Source: Kutzneria kofuensis (GTDB lineage: Bacteria > Actinomycetota > Actinomycetes > Mycobacteriales > Pseudonocardiaceae). From it: a stretch of DNA of 64,000 nt. Positions 32,994 through 41,593 of the stretch are shown piece by piece; within the stretch, counting starts at the first letter, position 1; every line of letters starts with the position of its first letter. The stretch is taken from contig NZ_JACHIR010000004.1 in NCBI RefSeq assembly GCF_014203355.1, forward strand, positions 124,001 to 188,000. Reading direction: 5' to 3'. Made by a program: the position numbers and the translations under genes. The notes below the pieces were generated by a model, which did no database searches, was not told the origin of the DNA, and saw only the letters and a program-made list of their open reading frames with translations.

Positions 32994-35891
32994 TCATCCG
33001 AACAGGTCGACGTGGACGGCGAACGCGGTGGCGATCTCCGACTGCGACCAGAACCGGTGGTAGGTGAACGTGGGCGCCGGCCCACCGTTCAGGTAGGACT
33101 GGACCTTCGACCAGTCCGGGTCGTTCTTGTAGAAGGACCGGATCGACAGGAACGTGGAGTTGGAGTTGATCGGGTCGCCGTTCGGCATCGTCCCGGTCCA
33201 GCCCGGCGGCACGTACAGGCCCTGGTCGCCGTTGTAGGTGTCGTCGAACCGGCTGTAGTCCGTCCGCGTCTCCGGAATGGCGATGCCCTTGGCGTCCTCG
33301 TGCCCGGTCAACGCGGTCAGCAGCCCCTCGGCCAGGGTCTTCGACGCCGTGTCACCGGAGCCGGCCGAGTAGTACATCAGCGTCTTGGCCAGCGAGGCGG
33401 CGACACCGACGTCCTGGCTGTAGTTCTTCACGGCCACGTGCAGGCCCGAGTTGCCGCCCGGGTTGGTGGCGTTCCACGTGTCCGGGGCGCCGGTCCAGGT
33501 CAGGTCGGACGGGATCTGGAACGACCCGTTCGCCCCGACGGTGGTGTTGGCGATCGCCCACGGCACCCACTTGTCCAGGATCTTCTTGGCGCGGGCGTCC
33601 TTGGTCGCCTGGTAGTACTCGGCGACCCGCTCCATGCCCCACGTCTGGAAGCCGAACCACTGGTTGCTCGGCGGGTCGTGCCACACCGGCTGCCAGTCGT
33701 AGTACATGCCGTAGAAGGTCGGGTCACCCGCGGGCGGCGTGCCGTACTGGCCGTCCCAGCTGTTGGTGGCGCCACCGGCGATGCCGCCCTCGCTGGACTG
33801 CAGCCACTGCAGGAACTCCAACTGCCGGCCGAGGCTGGTCGCCCAGTCGCTCGATCCGGTCGCGGACGTCGGCTTCAGCCCCGGGTCCGTCGACAGCGCA
33901 TACGCGGCGAGGGGGTTCTGGTAGCCCTGGTGCGCGGCGCCGTCGCCGATCCGCCACGCCCACGCGTTGGACGGGTCGAGCGAGCCACCCCACGCGTAGT
34001 ACCAGGAGATCAGGTAGTGCTCGCTGTCCTTGCCGCTGCCGGCGGGACACGTGCTGGCCCCGACGCAGTTGCCGATCTTCTTGAAGTACTTGTCGAACAG
34101 CGAGTACCGCAGGTAGTCGCCCATCTTGGACGCCTTCTTCACGACGTCGGCGACGGCCGAGGACTTGCCCTGCGCCTTGGCCCACTGCTCGGCCTGGAAC
34201 GCCACCTGCACCGCGCGGGCGTCGGCGTCCGGCGCGTCGGTGTACTTCCACTGCTTGGCGTAGCTGGAATCCCCGGTGAACAGGTCCAGGTAGCCGTTCT
34301 TGCCACCGAACTTCATCTGGTCGCAGGACGGCTGCGTGACCGTCTCCCAGACCGACTCCTGGGAGCCGCGCTGGAAGGTGTTGATGAACGCCGGCGCGGT
34401 GTTCGTGCCGTCCTCGCAGTGCCCGAAGCCGTAGATGTTGTCCACGTCCAGCAGCCAGTGCATGCCGTAGACGTTGCTCGTGCCGTAGGCGGACTTCAGC
34501 TCACCGGCGATCGGGTCGCTGCCGACCGGGACGCCGGACTGCAGCTGCGCCGGGTACTGCGACGGGCTCGGGTACTCCGCCGCGTAGGTCGCCGGCTTGC
34601 TGGCGTTGTAGCCGGAGTTGGACGGCTGGTCGGCGGCCGACGGGATGGCGAAGGTCTCCAGCGAGGTCCACGCCGCGTTGAAGGGGGCCCAGTCCTGGGT
34701 GATCCGGCCGTAGGCGGCCTCCAGCCACAGGTAGTAGCTGTACGCCTCCGACGTCGTCTCGTGCCCTTGGTCCGGGGCCTCCACGATCAGTGTCTCCACC
34801 GAGTGGTAGGGCACCAGCAGGTTGCCGAACTTGCGGAAGTAGCCGCTGTTCGGATCCTTGATCTTGCTGTACTGCTTGAGGAACTCCACCTGGTAGTCCG
34901 AAGTGGACTTCGAAACCTCGGTCGCGGTGACCGTGCCGGACGCATAGCCGGTGGCCGCGGCGGTGAACACCGCGGAGCCCAGGTCGCCCCCGTTGTCCGC
35001 GGAGGTGACGGTGACGTTCTGCGCCGTCTGCCAGTTCGACGGCGTGAACGTCAGGCTCGTCGGCGACGCGGTCAGGTCGGCGCTGCCCGACGTCCGGGAC
35101 ACGGCGACGCTGACGTTCCCGGTCGGGGCGCTGGCCAGGCTCACGCCGAAGGTCGCGGTGGAGCCCTGCTTGACGTTGATCGTCGCCGGCGAGGCCACGA
35201 TCGTCGGGCCGGACAACACCTTCACCGACACCGGGGCCGTGGACGTCGACGCGCCCTTGTCGTCGTAGGCCTTGGCGGTCACGGAGTACGTGCCGGCGGG
35301 CACGTTCGTCCAGCTGCCGGCGTACGGCGCGGTGGTGTCGGTGGCCAGCAGCGTGTCACCGGCGTAGAACTCGACCTTGCTGATCGTGCCGTCGCTGTCC
35401 GACGCCGTGGCCGCCAGCGGAATCGTCGCCGGCGCGTTGTAGGAGTCGGTGGACTTGGGCGAGGTCAGCGACACCGTCGGCGCCTGGTTCGGCCCGGTGC
35501 ACGCGGTGCCGTTCACCGCGAAGTCGGTCGGCGGCCGGTTGGCCGAGCCCTTGCTGGCGTTGAAACCGAAGGACGTGGACGCCCCGGTGGGCAGGTTCCC
35601 GTTGTAGCTCAGGCTGTTCGCGGTGACCTTCGAGCCGGACTGGGTGACGGTGGCGTTCCAGCCCTGCTGCACCTGCTGGCCGTCGAGGAAGGTCCAGCCC
35701 AGTGACCAGCTGGTGAGCGCCGGGCCGTTGTTGGTCAGGGAGACGTTGGCGGTGAAGCCGTTGGACCAGTCGTTGGTGGTGTAGACGACCGTGCAGGCCA
35801 CGGCCGCCGCGTTCGCGGGTGTTGTCGGGGTGAACATGGCGGCGATCAGCGCCGCCGCGGTGCCCAGGGCGACCCGCAGTCGTCGACGCAT
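32994..35891 (-). CDS. GH48 reducing-end cellobiohydrolase with N-terminal CBM2 and Ig-like domains
   Basis: A 965-residue processive cellulase. Order: signal peptide (1-29), N-terminal CBM2 (about 30-135), an Ig-like domain (about 137-240, APTVSLTSPKSTDSYNAP), a second beta-sandwich linker domain (about 240-345, PATINVKQGSTATF), and the GH48 (alpha/alpha)6 barrel (about 350-965). The barrel has the catalytic-acid motif GHETTSEAYSYYLWLEA and the downstream YGMHWLLDVDNIYGFG and KWVPWA motifs. GH48 enzymes release cellobiose from chain reducing ends and are central to bacterial cellulose breakdown. ATG 35891 begins the signal peptide. It heads the GH48-GH5 operon. Two Ig-like units instead of one is slightly unusual. 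Confidence 0.95.
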   Translation of the reverse strand: MRRRLRVALGTAAALIAAMFTPTTPANAAAVACTVVYTTNDWSNGFTANVSLTNNGPALTSWSLGWTFLDGQQVQQGWNATVTQSGSKVTANSLSYNGNLPTGASTSFGFNASKGSANRPPTDFAVNGTACTGPNQAPTVSLTSPKSTDSYNAPATIPLAATASDSDGTISKVEFYAGDTLLATDTTAPYAGSWTNVPAGTYSVTAKAYDDKGASTSTAPVSVKVLSGPTIVASPATINVKQGSTATFGVSLASAPTGNVSVAVSRTSGSADLTASPTSLTFTPSNWQTAQNVTVTSADNGGDLGSAVFTAAATGYASGTVTATEVSKSTSDYQVEFLKQYSKIKDPNSGYFRKFGNLLVPYHSVETLIVEAPDQGHETTSEAYSYYLWLEAAYGRITQDWAPFNAAWTSLETFAIPSAADQPSNSGYNASKPATYAAEYPSPSQYPAQLQSGVPVGSDPIAGELKSAYGTSNVYGMHWLLDVDNIYGFGHCEDGTNTAPAFINTFQRGSQESVWETVTQPSCDQMKFGGKNGYLDLFTGDSSYAKQWKYTDAPDADARAVQVAFQAEQWAKAQGKSSAVADVVKKASKMGDYLRYSLFDKYFKKIGNCVGASTCPAGSGKDSEHYLISWYYAWGGSLDPSNAWAWRIGDGAAHQGYQNPLAAYALSTDPGLKPTSATGSSDWATSLGRQLEFLQWLQSSEGGIAGGATNSWDGQYGTPPAGDPTFYGMYYDWQPVWHDPPSNQWFGFQTWGMERVAEYYQATKDARAKKILDKWVPWAIANTTVGANGSFQIPSDLTWTGAPDTWNATNPGGNSGLHVAVKNYSQDVGVAASLAKTLMYYSAGSGDTASKTLAEGLLTALTGHEDAKGIAIPETRTDYSRFDDTYNGDQGLYVPPGWTGTMPNGDPINSNSTFLSIRSFYKNDPDWSKVQSYLNGGPAPTFTYHRFWSQSEIATAFAVHVDLFG

Positions 35892-35922
35892 GCGCAGGGA
35901 TTCCTTTCCGGGATGGGACTCC

Positions 35923-35959
35923 CGCCCCGGGCGGGTGAGAGCAGGCACCGCCCGGGGCG
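35923..35959 (-). terminator. Terminator after GH6
   Basis: A 12-bp perfect stem (35923-35934 and 35948-35959) with a 13-nt loop lies between the GH6 stop (35968) and the GH48 start (35891). It suggests that GH48 has its own promoter in this 76-nt gap, or depends on partial read-through. Confidence 0.65.
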
Positions 35960-35967
35960 AGAGAGGT

Positions 35968-37764
35968 TTACTGCACCGGCGGATAGGCGTTGGCCACCAG
36001 CTGCGCGAACTGGTCCTGGAACCAGTGGCCGGACAGCGGGGCGTTCGGCAGCGCGCCGGTCAGGTTGCCGCCGTTGGCCTGCTGGCTGCCCCGGAAGGTC
36101 GGGTCGCACATCGGGTCCGCGCCCTTGCCCTCGTCGTTCGGGATCGACGCGCTGGCCCCGTCCGACTCGCCCGGCGGCTTGATCCACACGTACGCGTCGA
36201 AGTGCGGCGCGGGACTGACCGTCGGCCGCTGGCCGAGGCCGGCGCCGCTCTGGTTGCACCAGTTGCCCCGGGCCAGCCGGCGGTCGACCCGACCCGAGTC
36301 GACGTAGGAGTCCACGGTGGACCCGCTGGCGCCGGTCGGCCGCGCCGAGCCGCCCCAGCCGTTGCGCGAGGTGTCGATCAGCATGCCGATGCTGCTGGGC
36401 ATGCCGGCCGCCACGAACGCGCTGTACATCGTGTTGTCGTAGTGGGACTCGTCGAAGTACGGGTTCCACTGGTAGAACGTCGCCGAGCGCAGCGGCTGGC
36501 CGCCGACGTTCAGGCCGGAGTCGGGCAGGTACGGCTCGGTCACCGGCGTGTAGTTCGCGGTGTCGCTGATGAAGCCGTCCACGCTGTTCACGCCGGCGGT
36601 GGTGCCCTTGATGGTCTGCGTGATCAGGTTGACCGCCGGCTGCAGGTTGCTGTCCCAGCCCAACCACGCCGAGTGCGCGATGTCGATGTAGTTGTAGACG
36701 TTGCTGATCGCGTGCAGCTTGTTCAGCGCGTACTGCACACCCTGCACGTAGGCGCCGCTGGACTGGGCCTCCGCGCACTTGGCCATCGAGGTGTTGGTGA
36801 CCAGGTTGGGCAGCGAGTCCGGCTCGATGATCGCCACGATGCGCAGGTTCGCGTACTTCGGGTCGGCCATGATCGCCGCGATCGGGTCGATGTACTCGCT
36901 CTTGTACCGGGCCAGGCCGTTCTGGCTGACCTGGAGCTCGCCGTTGGAGGCCAGCGCGGCGCAGTCGCGGTCGGGCAGGTCGTAGATCACGAACTGGGCG
37001 ACGACGGGCGTGCCGCCGGTGGCCTGGCTCAGGGCCGCGTCCAGGTGGGCCCGCAGGCCACGCTGGGTGTCGGTGCCGGCGATGGCAGCGATCCGGTCCA
37101 GCCACACCGCGGTGGACGTGTTGGCCACCTTCGACATCTTGCTGCCGAGCGTGCCGCCCGCGGTCGCCGCCGCGGCGGTGACCTCGGCCGACCAGTCCGG
37201 ATTCACGTAGCCCTTCGCGCCGGCGTAGGGGTTGTCGACGTGCGTGCCGGGCGGCGGCGGGTTGCCGGTGGTCGTCGTGGTCGTGGTTGTGGTCGTCGTG
37301 GTGGTCGTTGTCGTGGTGGGCGGCGCGGACCCCGTGCAGGCGGTGCCGTTGAGCGTGAACGAGGCCGGCACGGCGTTGGTGCCCGAGTAGGAGGCGTTGA
37401 ACCCGAAGGTCGCGCTCGCCCCGCTGGCCAGGGACTTCGCCCAGTCCGGGCTGGCGGCCGTGACGTGCTGGCCGGACTGGGTGACAGTGGCGCTCCAGCC
37501 CTGTTGCACCTGTTGGTTGCCCGGGAAGTCCCAGGCGAGGGTCCAGCCGTTGCCGATCGCGTCGCCGAGGTTGGTGACGGTGACGTTGCCGGTGAAGCCG
37601 GTGCTCCACTGGTTGACCGAGTAGTCGACCTTGCACGCCGGCGCGGCCGAGGCGTTGGTACCGGTGGCGACCAGGAATCCGGCGGTGAGCGAGAGTGCGC
37701 CCAGCGCGGACAGACCGCTGATCAGGCGGGTACGGCCGGCGCCGGGAGATGCGGATGCAGGCAT
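35968..37764 (-). CDS. GH6 exo-cellobiohydrolase with N-terminal CBM2 and poly-Thr linker
   Basis: A 598-residue protein: signal peptide (1-40), CBM2 (about 42-143), a run of 17 threonines (150-166) and a GH6 domain (about 175-598). Catalytic residues are visible: D267 in LPDRDCAA and proton donor D316 in IIEPDSLPN. Long loop insertions around NGWGGSARPTGASGS and YVWIKPPGESDG match exo-acting cellobiohydrolases of the CbhA/Cel6B type rather than short endoglucanases. It works from the non-reducing end, complementing GH48. The ATG is 37764. Two CebR/CelR-like boxes lie upstream, indicating cellobiose-responsive control. Confidence 0.95.
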   Translation of the reverse strand: MPASASPGAGRTRLISGLSALGALSLTAGFLVATGTNASAAPACKVDYSVNQWSTGFTGNVTVTNLGDAIGNGWTLAWDFPGNQQVQQGWSATVTQSGQHVTAASPDWAKSLASGASATFGFNASYSGTNAVPASFTLNGTACTGSAPPTTTTTTTTTTTTTTTTTGNPPPPGTHVDNPYAGAKGYVNPDWSAEVTAAAATAGGTLGSKMSKVANTSTAVWLDRIAAIAGTDTQRGLRAHLDAALSQATGGTPVVAQFVIYDLPDRDCAALASNGELQVSQNGLARYKSEYIDPIAAIMADPKYANLRIVAIIEPDSLPNLVTNTSMAKCAEAQSSGAYVQGVQYALNKLHAISNVYNYIDIAHSAWLGWDSNLQPAVNLITQTIKGTTAGVNSVDGFISDTANYTPVTEPYLPDSGLNVGGQPLRSATFYQWNPYFDESHYDNTMYSAFVAAGMPSSIGMLIDTSRNGWGGSARPTGASGSTVDSYVDSGRVDRRLARGNWCNQSGAGLGQRPTVSPAPHFDAYVWIKPPGESDGASASIPNDEGKGADPMCDPTFRGSQQANGGNLTGALPNAPLSGHWFQDQFAQLVANAYPPVQ

Positions 37765-37809
37765 GCGGAGTACTCCTCGCGGCGTTGAGGGAGTGCTGAC
37801 CGATCGCTC

Positions 37810-37823
37810 TGGAAGCGCTTCCA
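37810..37823. promoter_or_regulatory. CebR/CelR-like box upstream of GH6
   Basis: TGGAAGCGCTTCCA is a perfect 14-bp palindrome, 46 nt upstream of the GH6 start. It differs at two symmetrical positions from the TGGGAGCGCTCCCA operator known for CebR of Streptomyces and CelR of Thermobifida, the cellobiose-responsive LacI repressors. Confidence 0.75.
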
Positions 37824-38167
37824 GTCGTGCCCGACTGTAACCATTGAGAAACAGGAGGGGAAGGTCACACGCTCACATTCCCCTTACATGCCCCAAGTGG
37901 ACGCCATTTGCCCGTACGGCGTTAGGCCGCACAGCCCTGTGTTGTTTACAGCAACTCCCACCGAAGCTACGATCGGCTCACTCTGGAAGCGCTCCCAGTC
38001 GACATCCCCTGCCTTCGAGGAGCGACAATGCGATCTGGCACCACCGCTCTCGCCGACGCGCCCCTGCCGCCACCATGGCCACCCTGTCGTGGAACGCCAC
38101 CGGGCCGGCGCTGACCACCTCCCCCGACGGCGTCCGCGCTGCTTCACCGGCGCCGCCGGGTGATGAA
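37824..38167. other. Gene-free GH6 upstream region
   Basis: About 350 nt between the GH10 terminator and the GH6 promoter. Apart from the second CebR-like box, I see an AT-richer stretch near 37840-37980, suitable for promoters, and no convincing coding frame. Short open frames here lack ribosome sites and match nothing. Confidence 0.5.
37984..37997. promoter_or_regulatory. Second CebR/CelR-like box in the GH6 upstream region
   Basis: TGGAAGCGCTCCCA differs from the CebR/CelR consensus at one position. It lies 220 nt upstream of GH6. The two boxes, 174 nt apart, could allow looping or act on two promoters. Confidence 0.7.
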
Positions 38168-38205
38168 CGTCCAGGCCCCGCCACCGAAGTGGCGGGGCCT
38201 GGACG
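38168..38205 (-). terminator. Terminator after GH10 (xylan operon end)
   Basis: A perfect 17-bp stem (38168-38184 and 38189-38205) with a CGAA tetraloop lies 13 nt past the GH10 stop at 38218. Confidence 0.85.
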
Positions 38206-38217
38206 GGAGTCACCGGA

Positions 38218-39648
38218 TCAGCCTGTGGCGCACCGGGTTCCGTTGAGGGTGAAGGCGGTCGGGGCCGACGTGTCGCCGGTGTGGTTGGCCTGGAAGCCGA
38301 ACGACACGGAGCCGCCGGGCGGCACGGATCCGTTGTAGCTCACGTTCTTCGCCGTCACCTGGCCGCTGCCCGGCGAGATCGCGGCGTTCCACGCGGAGGT
38401 GATCGTCTGCCCGCCGGCCAGGGTGAACGCCAGCGACCAGCCGTTGACCGGCCCGGTGCCGGTGTTGACGATCGTGATGTTCTCGGTCAGGCCGGTGTTC
38501 CACGCGTTCACGCTGTCCGTGACCGTGCACGTGGAGTTCGGTGGCGGAGACGACGTGGTCGTCGTTGTCGTTGTTGTTGTCGTCGTGGTCGTCGTGGTTG
38601 ATCCGCCGAGGGCCGTGGCGGTGGAGTTGTAAGCCGGCTTGGGCTGATAGTTGTTGTCATACATGGTCGCCGCGCCCTGACCCGGGAACGTGCCCGGAAT
38701 CCACGAGTCCGCGTCACCGACACCCCACTGCGACACCCCCGGGCAGCGCGTCACCGCCAAACAGTCATTGATCACCGTGGCGTAGTCGGTGGCCTGCTGC
38801 TGCAGACTGCCACTGCTGGCCGGCAACTGGACACGGTCATCCAACTCGGTCACCGCCACGTCCAGCCCCAACGCCGCGAACCGCTGCATGTTGGCCAACA
38901 TCGACGACGGCACCTGCCCGACGATGAAATGCCCCTCCAGGCCGATACCACCCAACGGAACACCCTGAGCCAGCATCGACTGCGCCAGACTGTACAACGC
39001 GTTGCTCTTCGCGTTCTCACCCTCGATGTTGTAATCATTGATGTACAACACCGCGCTCGGATCCGCAGCATGCGCCGTGCGGATCGCGTCAGCCAGATAA
39101 CCAGAGCCCATCGCGTTGTAGAACGCGTCCTGCCGCAAACTGCCGTCCTCGTTGAACGGCTCGTTGATCACATCCCAGGCATAGATCTTGCCCTTGTAAT
39201 GACTCACCTCGGCCGTGATGTGCGACTCCATCACGCCCTGCACCTGGTTACGCGGCACACCGTTGACCCACCCCGGCAACTGACTGTGCCACACCAGATT
39301 GTGCCCACGCACCCGCATGTTGTGCGACTGCGCAAAGGAGACGATCGTGTCACCCGGACCGAAGTTGTAACTACCGTTGGACGGCTCGGTCGTGTCCCAC
39401 TTCATCTCGTTGCCCGGAGTCACCATGTCGAACTGACCCGCGGCCAACGACGTGACCGTCGAGTTGTAGACCATGTTGCCGGTCAACTCGGTACCGATGT
39501 ACTTGCCCTTGGCCTCGGCCAAGGTCTTCAACCCGGTGCTGGCCGCGCCGGCCTGGCTGGACACGCAGGCGAGCAGCAGCCCACCCACGGCCAGCGCGGC
39601 GGTGGCGGCCAGCGCGGCGCGGGCCCTGGCGGTGCTGGTAACGGACAC
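38218..39648 (-). CDS. Secreted GH10 endo-xylanase with poly-Thr linker and CBM2
   Basis: A 476-residue protein: signal peptide (about 1-36), GH10 barrel (about 38-345) with acid/base E163 in DVINEPFN and nucleophile E269 in AVTELDDR, a run of about 15 threonines, and C-terminal CBM2 (about 372-476). It cleaves beta-1,4-xylan, including substituted regions. It is the last gene of the GH11-CE4-GH10 operon (33 nt after the CE4 stop). The catalytic-domain part uses many more G- and T-ending codons (GGT, GTG, CGT, TTG, AGT) than its neighbours, while the CBM2 part looks native. This suggests that the catalytic domain was acquired or replaced separately. Confidence 0.95.
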   Translation of the reverse strand: MSVTSTARARAALAATAALAVGGLLLACVSSQAGAASTGLKTLAEAKGKYIGTELTGNMVYNSTVTSLAAGQFDMVTPGNEMKWDTTEPSNGSYNFGPGDTIVSFAQSHNMRVRGHNLVWHSQLPGWVNGVPRNQVQGVMESHITAEVSHYKGKIYAWDVINEPFNEDGSLRQDAFYNAMGSGYLADAIRTAHAADPSAVLYINDYNIEGENAKSNALYSLAQSMLAQGVPLGGIGLEGHFIVGQVPSSMLANMQRFAALGLDVAVTELDDRVQLPASSGSLQQQATDYATVINDCLAVTRCPGVSQWGVGDADSWIPGTFPGQGAATMYDNNYQPKPAYNSTATALGGSTTTTTTTTTTTTTTTSSPPPNSTCTVTDSVNAWNTGLTENITIVNTGTGPVNGWSLAFTLAGGQTITSAWNAAISPGSGQVTAKNVSYNGSVPPGGSVSFGFQANHTGDTSAPTAFTLNGTRCATG

Positions 39649-39681
39649 AGTGGTCCCTTCTCATCTGGCGGGAATACGTGC

Positions 39682-40344
39682 TTACGGGGCGACGGCGCGG
39701 CCGGTCTGGGGCGAGATCCGGCCGGTGCACAGGCCGCGGGCGGCGAGCCCTTGTGCGATACGGGGAATCGCGGCGAGCGTGTTGGCCGGCCACTCGTGCA
39801 TCAGGATGATCTGGCCGTTGGTCAGCCGGGCGTTGGCCTGCACGATCGCGTCGACGCTCGCGCCGTTCCAGTCCTGGGAGTCGACGTCCCAGATGATCTG
39901 CGTCAACCCGTACTTGGCCTCGACGGTCCGCACCGCCGCGTTGGTTTCGCCGTACGGCGGGCGGAACAGGTTCGGGGTGCCGCCGCCGGCCGCGGCGATC
40001 GCTTGCTGCGTACGGGAAATCTCCGAGTCGATCTGCGCCTGGCTCTCCTGGGTCAGGTGCGGGTGGGTGTAGCTGTGGTTGCCGATCCACATGCCGGCGG
40101 CGGCCTCGGCGCGGACCTGCGCCGGATAGGCGGCGGCGTACTGCCCCTCGTTGAACATCGTCGCCCGTAACCCGTTCTGCCGCAAGGCATTGAGCAGGGC
40201 CGGCGTATGGGCGGCGGACGGGCCGTCGTCGAAGGTGAGCCCGACATAGCCGTTGCACGTCGCGGCGTGCGAGATGCCCGCGGCCGGCGCCATCATGGCG
40301 GCGGCGGTCAGTCCCGCCGCGAGCAGCCGTGCGGTCGTGCGCAT
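39682..40344 (-). CDS. Secreted CE4 polysaccharide deacetylase (acetyl xylan esterase type)
   Basis: A 220-residue protein: signal peptide (about 1-28) and a single NodB-fold CE4 domain. Metal ligands and catalytic residues are visible: D39/D40 in TFDDGP, H90 and H94 in NHSYTHPHL, RPPYGE, WDVDSQDW and the final LMHEW. The short single-domain form and its place between two xylanase genes indicate an acetyl xylan esterase rather than a chitin or peptidoglycan deacetylase. ATG 40344 is 20 nt after the GH11 stop. In some actinomycetes the same GH11 and CE4 domains are fused in one protein; here they are separate but co-transcribed. Confidence 0.92.
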   Translation of the reverse strand: MRTTARLLAAGLTAAAMMAPAAGISHAATCNGYVGLTFDDGPSAAHTPALLNALRQNGLRATMFNEGQYAAAYPAQVRAEAAAGMWIGNHSYTHPHLTQESQAQIDSEISRTQQAIAAAGGGTPNLFRPPYGETNAAVRTVEAKYGLTQIIWDVDSQDWNGASVDAIVQANARLTNGQIILMHEWPANTLAAIPRIAQGLAARGLCTGRISPQTGRAVAP

Positions 40345-40364
40345 CTGCGGTGCTCCCTTCCCGC

Positions 40365-41039
40365 TCAGCTGACCGTGATGGACGAGTTGCCGCTGCTCTG
40401 GTAGCCCTCGGTGGCGAGGATCATGTAGTAGCGGAAGCTGCCCAGGTTCATGCCGTGGCTGGCCCACGCGTCGAAGTGGTTGCCGGTGGTGATCGTGCCG
40501 CCGGTGCGCCTGCTCTGCCGGACGCTCCAGTACTGGTTGAACGTCCGGGTTCCCTCCACCGACGGGGCGTTGTAGCGGGTGGTCTCGTAGATGTCGTACG
40601 TGCCGCCGTCGCTGCTGACCGTGCCCTTGTACGTGCCGGTCGGCCGGTAGCTGCCCCAGTTGTCGACGATGTAGTACTCGACCAGCGGGTTGGAGGTCCA
40701 GCCGTACAGCGACAGGTAGGCGTTGCCGGACGGGTTGAAGCTGCCCGAGTAGTGGACGCTGCGCCGCCCGCCGTTGCTCCACCCCTTGCCGGCGACGAAG
40801 TTGTTGCAGTTCGTCCACTGCGTGCGGTAGCTGCCGCCGGACGACAGCGTCATCGCCACCGAGCCGCCGCCGGCGGTCCAGAACGAGTAGTAGTACCCGT
40901 TGTTGGTGCCGGTCTGGTTGGTCGTGATCGTCGTGTCGGCGTGCGCCGTGGCCGGCAGCGCCACCGCCGAGGCCGCCAGCAGGGCGCCGGCGCTGAGGAT
41001 GCCTCGGCGGCTGATGGTGAAGTCGGGAAGGTGCTCCAT
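40365..41039 (-). CDS. Secreted GH11 endo-xylanase (Tat signal)
   Basis: A 224-residue single-domain xylanase. The N-terminus [11 protein letters not shown] is a twin-arginine signal, so it is likely exported folded; cleavage near ATAHA (about residue 34). The GH11 jelly-roll has nucleophile E121 in [12 protein letters not shown] and acid/base E211 in [11 protein letters not shown]. It has no CBM. It is the promoter-proximal gene of the xylan operon, with palindromes carrying CGAAA/TTTCG half-sites upstream, as reported for Streptomyces xylanase promoters (from memory). Confidence 0.95.
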   Translation of the reverse strand: MEHLPDFTISRRGILSAGALLAASAVALPATAHADTTITTNQTGTNNGYYYSFWTAGGGSVAMTLSSGGSYRTQWTNCNNFVAGKGWSNGGRRSVHYSGSFNPSGNAYLSLYGWTSNPLVEYYIVDNWGSYRPTGTYKGTVSSDGGTYDIYETTRYNAPSVEGTRTFNQYWSVRQSRRTGGTITTGNHFDAWASHGMNLGSFRYYMILATEGYQSSGNSSITVS

Positions 41040-41593
41040 CTGTGTTGTTCCTCCTCGTCGAGGAAACCGTCTGGGTGTCGAACAGTGTCAGTCCGGTCGC
41101 ACAGGGTGGCAACAACTTTCGATCGTGTTTCGGAAATTCGGCCGCTTCCAGGGGCCACGCCGACGAGGCCAGGACGCGCGGCGACGCAGCGCACTGCCGG
41201 CGTCGTGGCTGCGATCATGGGCAACGGCGAACGCACGTCCCCTTCGAAACTTTCGAAGTCCATCGCCCGGTGCGGCCGCAAAGTACGGCGCGCACCGGCA
41301 CGCGTCAACGGCCCGTGTTCAGCCGGCGCAGCCCTGAGATCAGCGCCGGGTCGTGCGGCCCTGTTGCGCGGACCACCAGTTATGGCGGCCGTTGCCGGCG
41401 AAGACCGCGCTCGGCCGGCCGGCCGGACGTCAGGAGGTCTCGTGGTGAAAGTTTCTCGAATGCCGCCTTCGCGGGGCTGCGACAGGGCGAAGACGCTGCG
41501 CCCGATGTCCGGGGACTCGGCCACTGAGGGGAGTGCACACCCCGGCGTCGCTGGGTACCGTCGACTACGGTCGGTGAACCTGGGGAGGACGGT
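41040..41593. other. Gene-free divergent region between xylan operon and STAND regulator
   Basis: About 550 nt with AT-richer stretches near 41100-41150 and 41430-41470 and three CGAAA/TTTCG-type motifs (41114, 41242, 41447). Open frames here are short, lack ribosome sites and have no recognisable product. I read it as promoters and operators for GH11 (leftward) and the regulator at 41594 (rightward). Confidence 0.5.
41242..41258. promoter_or_regulatory. CTTCGAAA-C-TTTCGAAG palindrome upstream of GH11
   Basis: A 17-bp palindrome that is perfect except for its odd central base, about 205 nt upstream of the GH11 start. Related copies of the half-site are AACTTTCGA at 41114-41122 and GAAAGTTTC at 41447-41455. 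The cluster fits a repressor site for the xylan operon, though the divergent regulator gene could also use it. Confidence 0.5.

Noticed and set aside
37265-37320. Microsatellite-like GTGGTCGTC repeat as a mobile or CRISPR-like repeat
   Set aside because: It encodes the threonine-run linker of GH6 (and a similar run at 38550-38600 that of GH10); codons vary while Thr is kept, so it is a protein linker.
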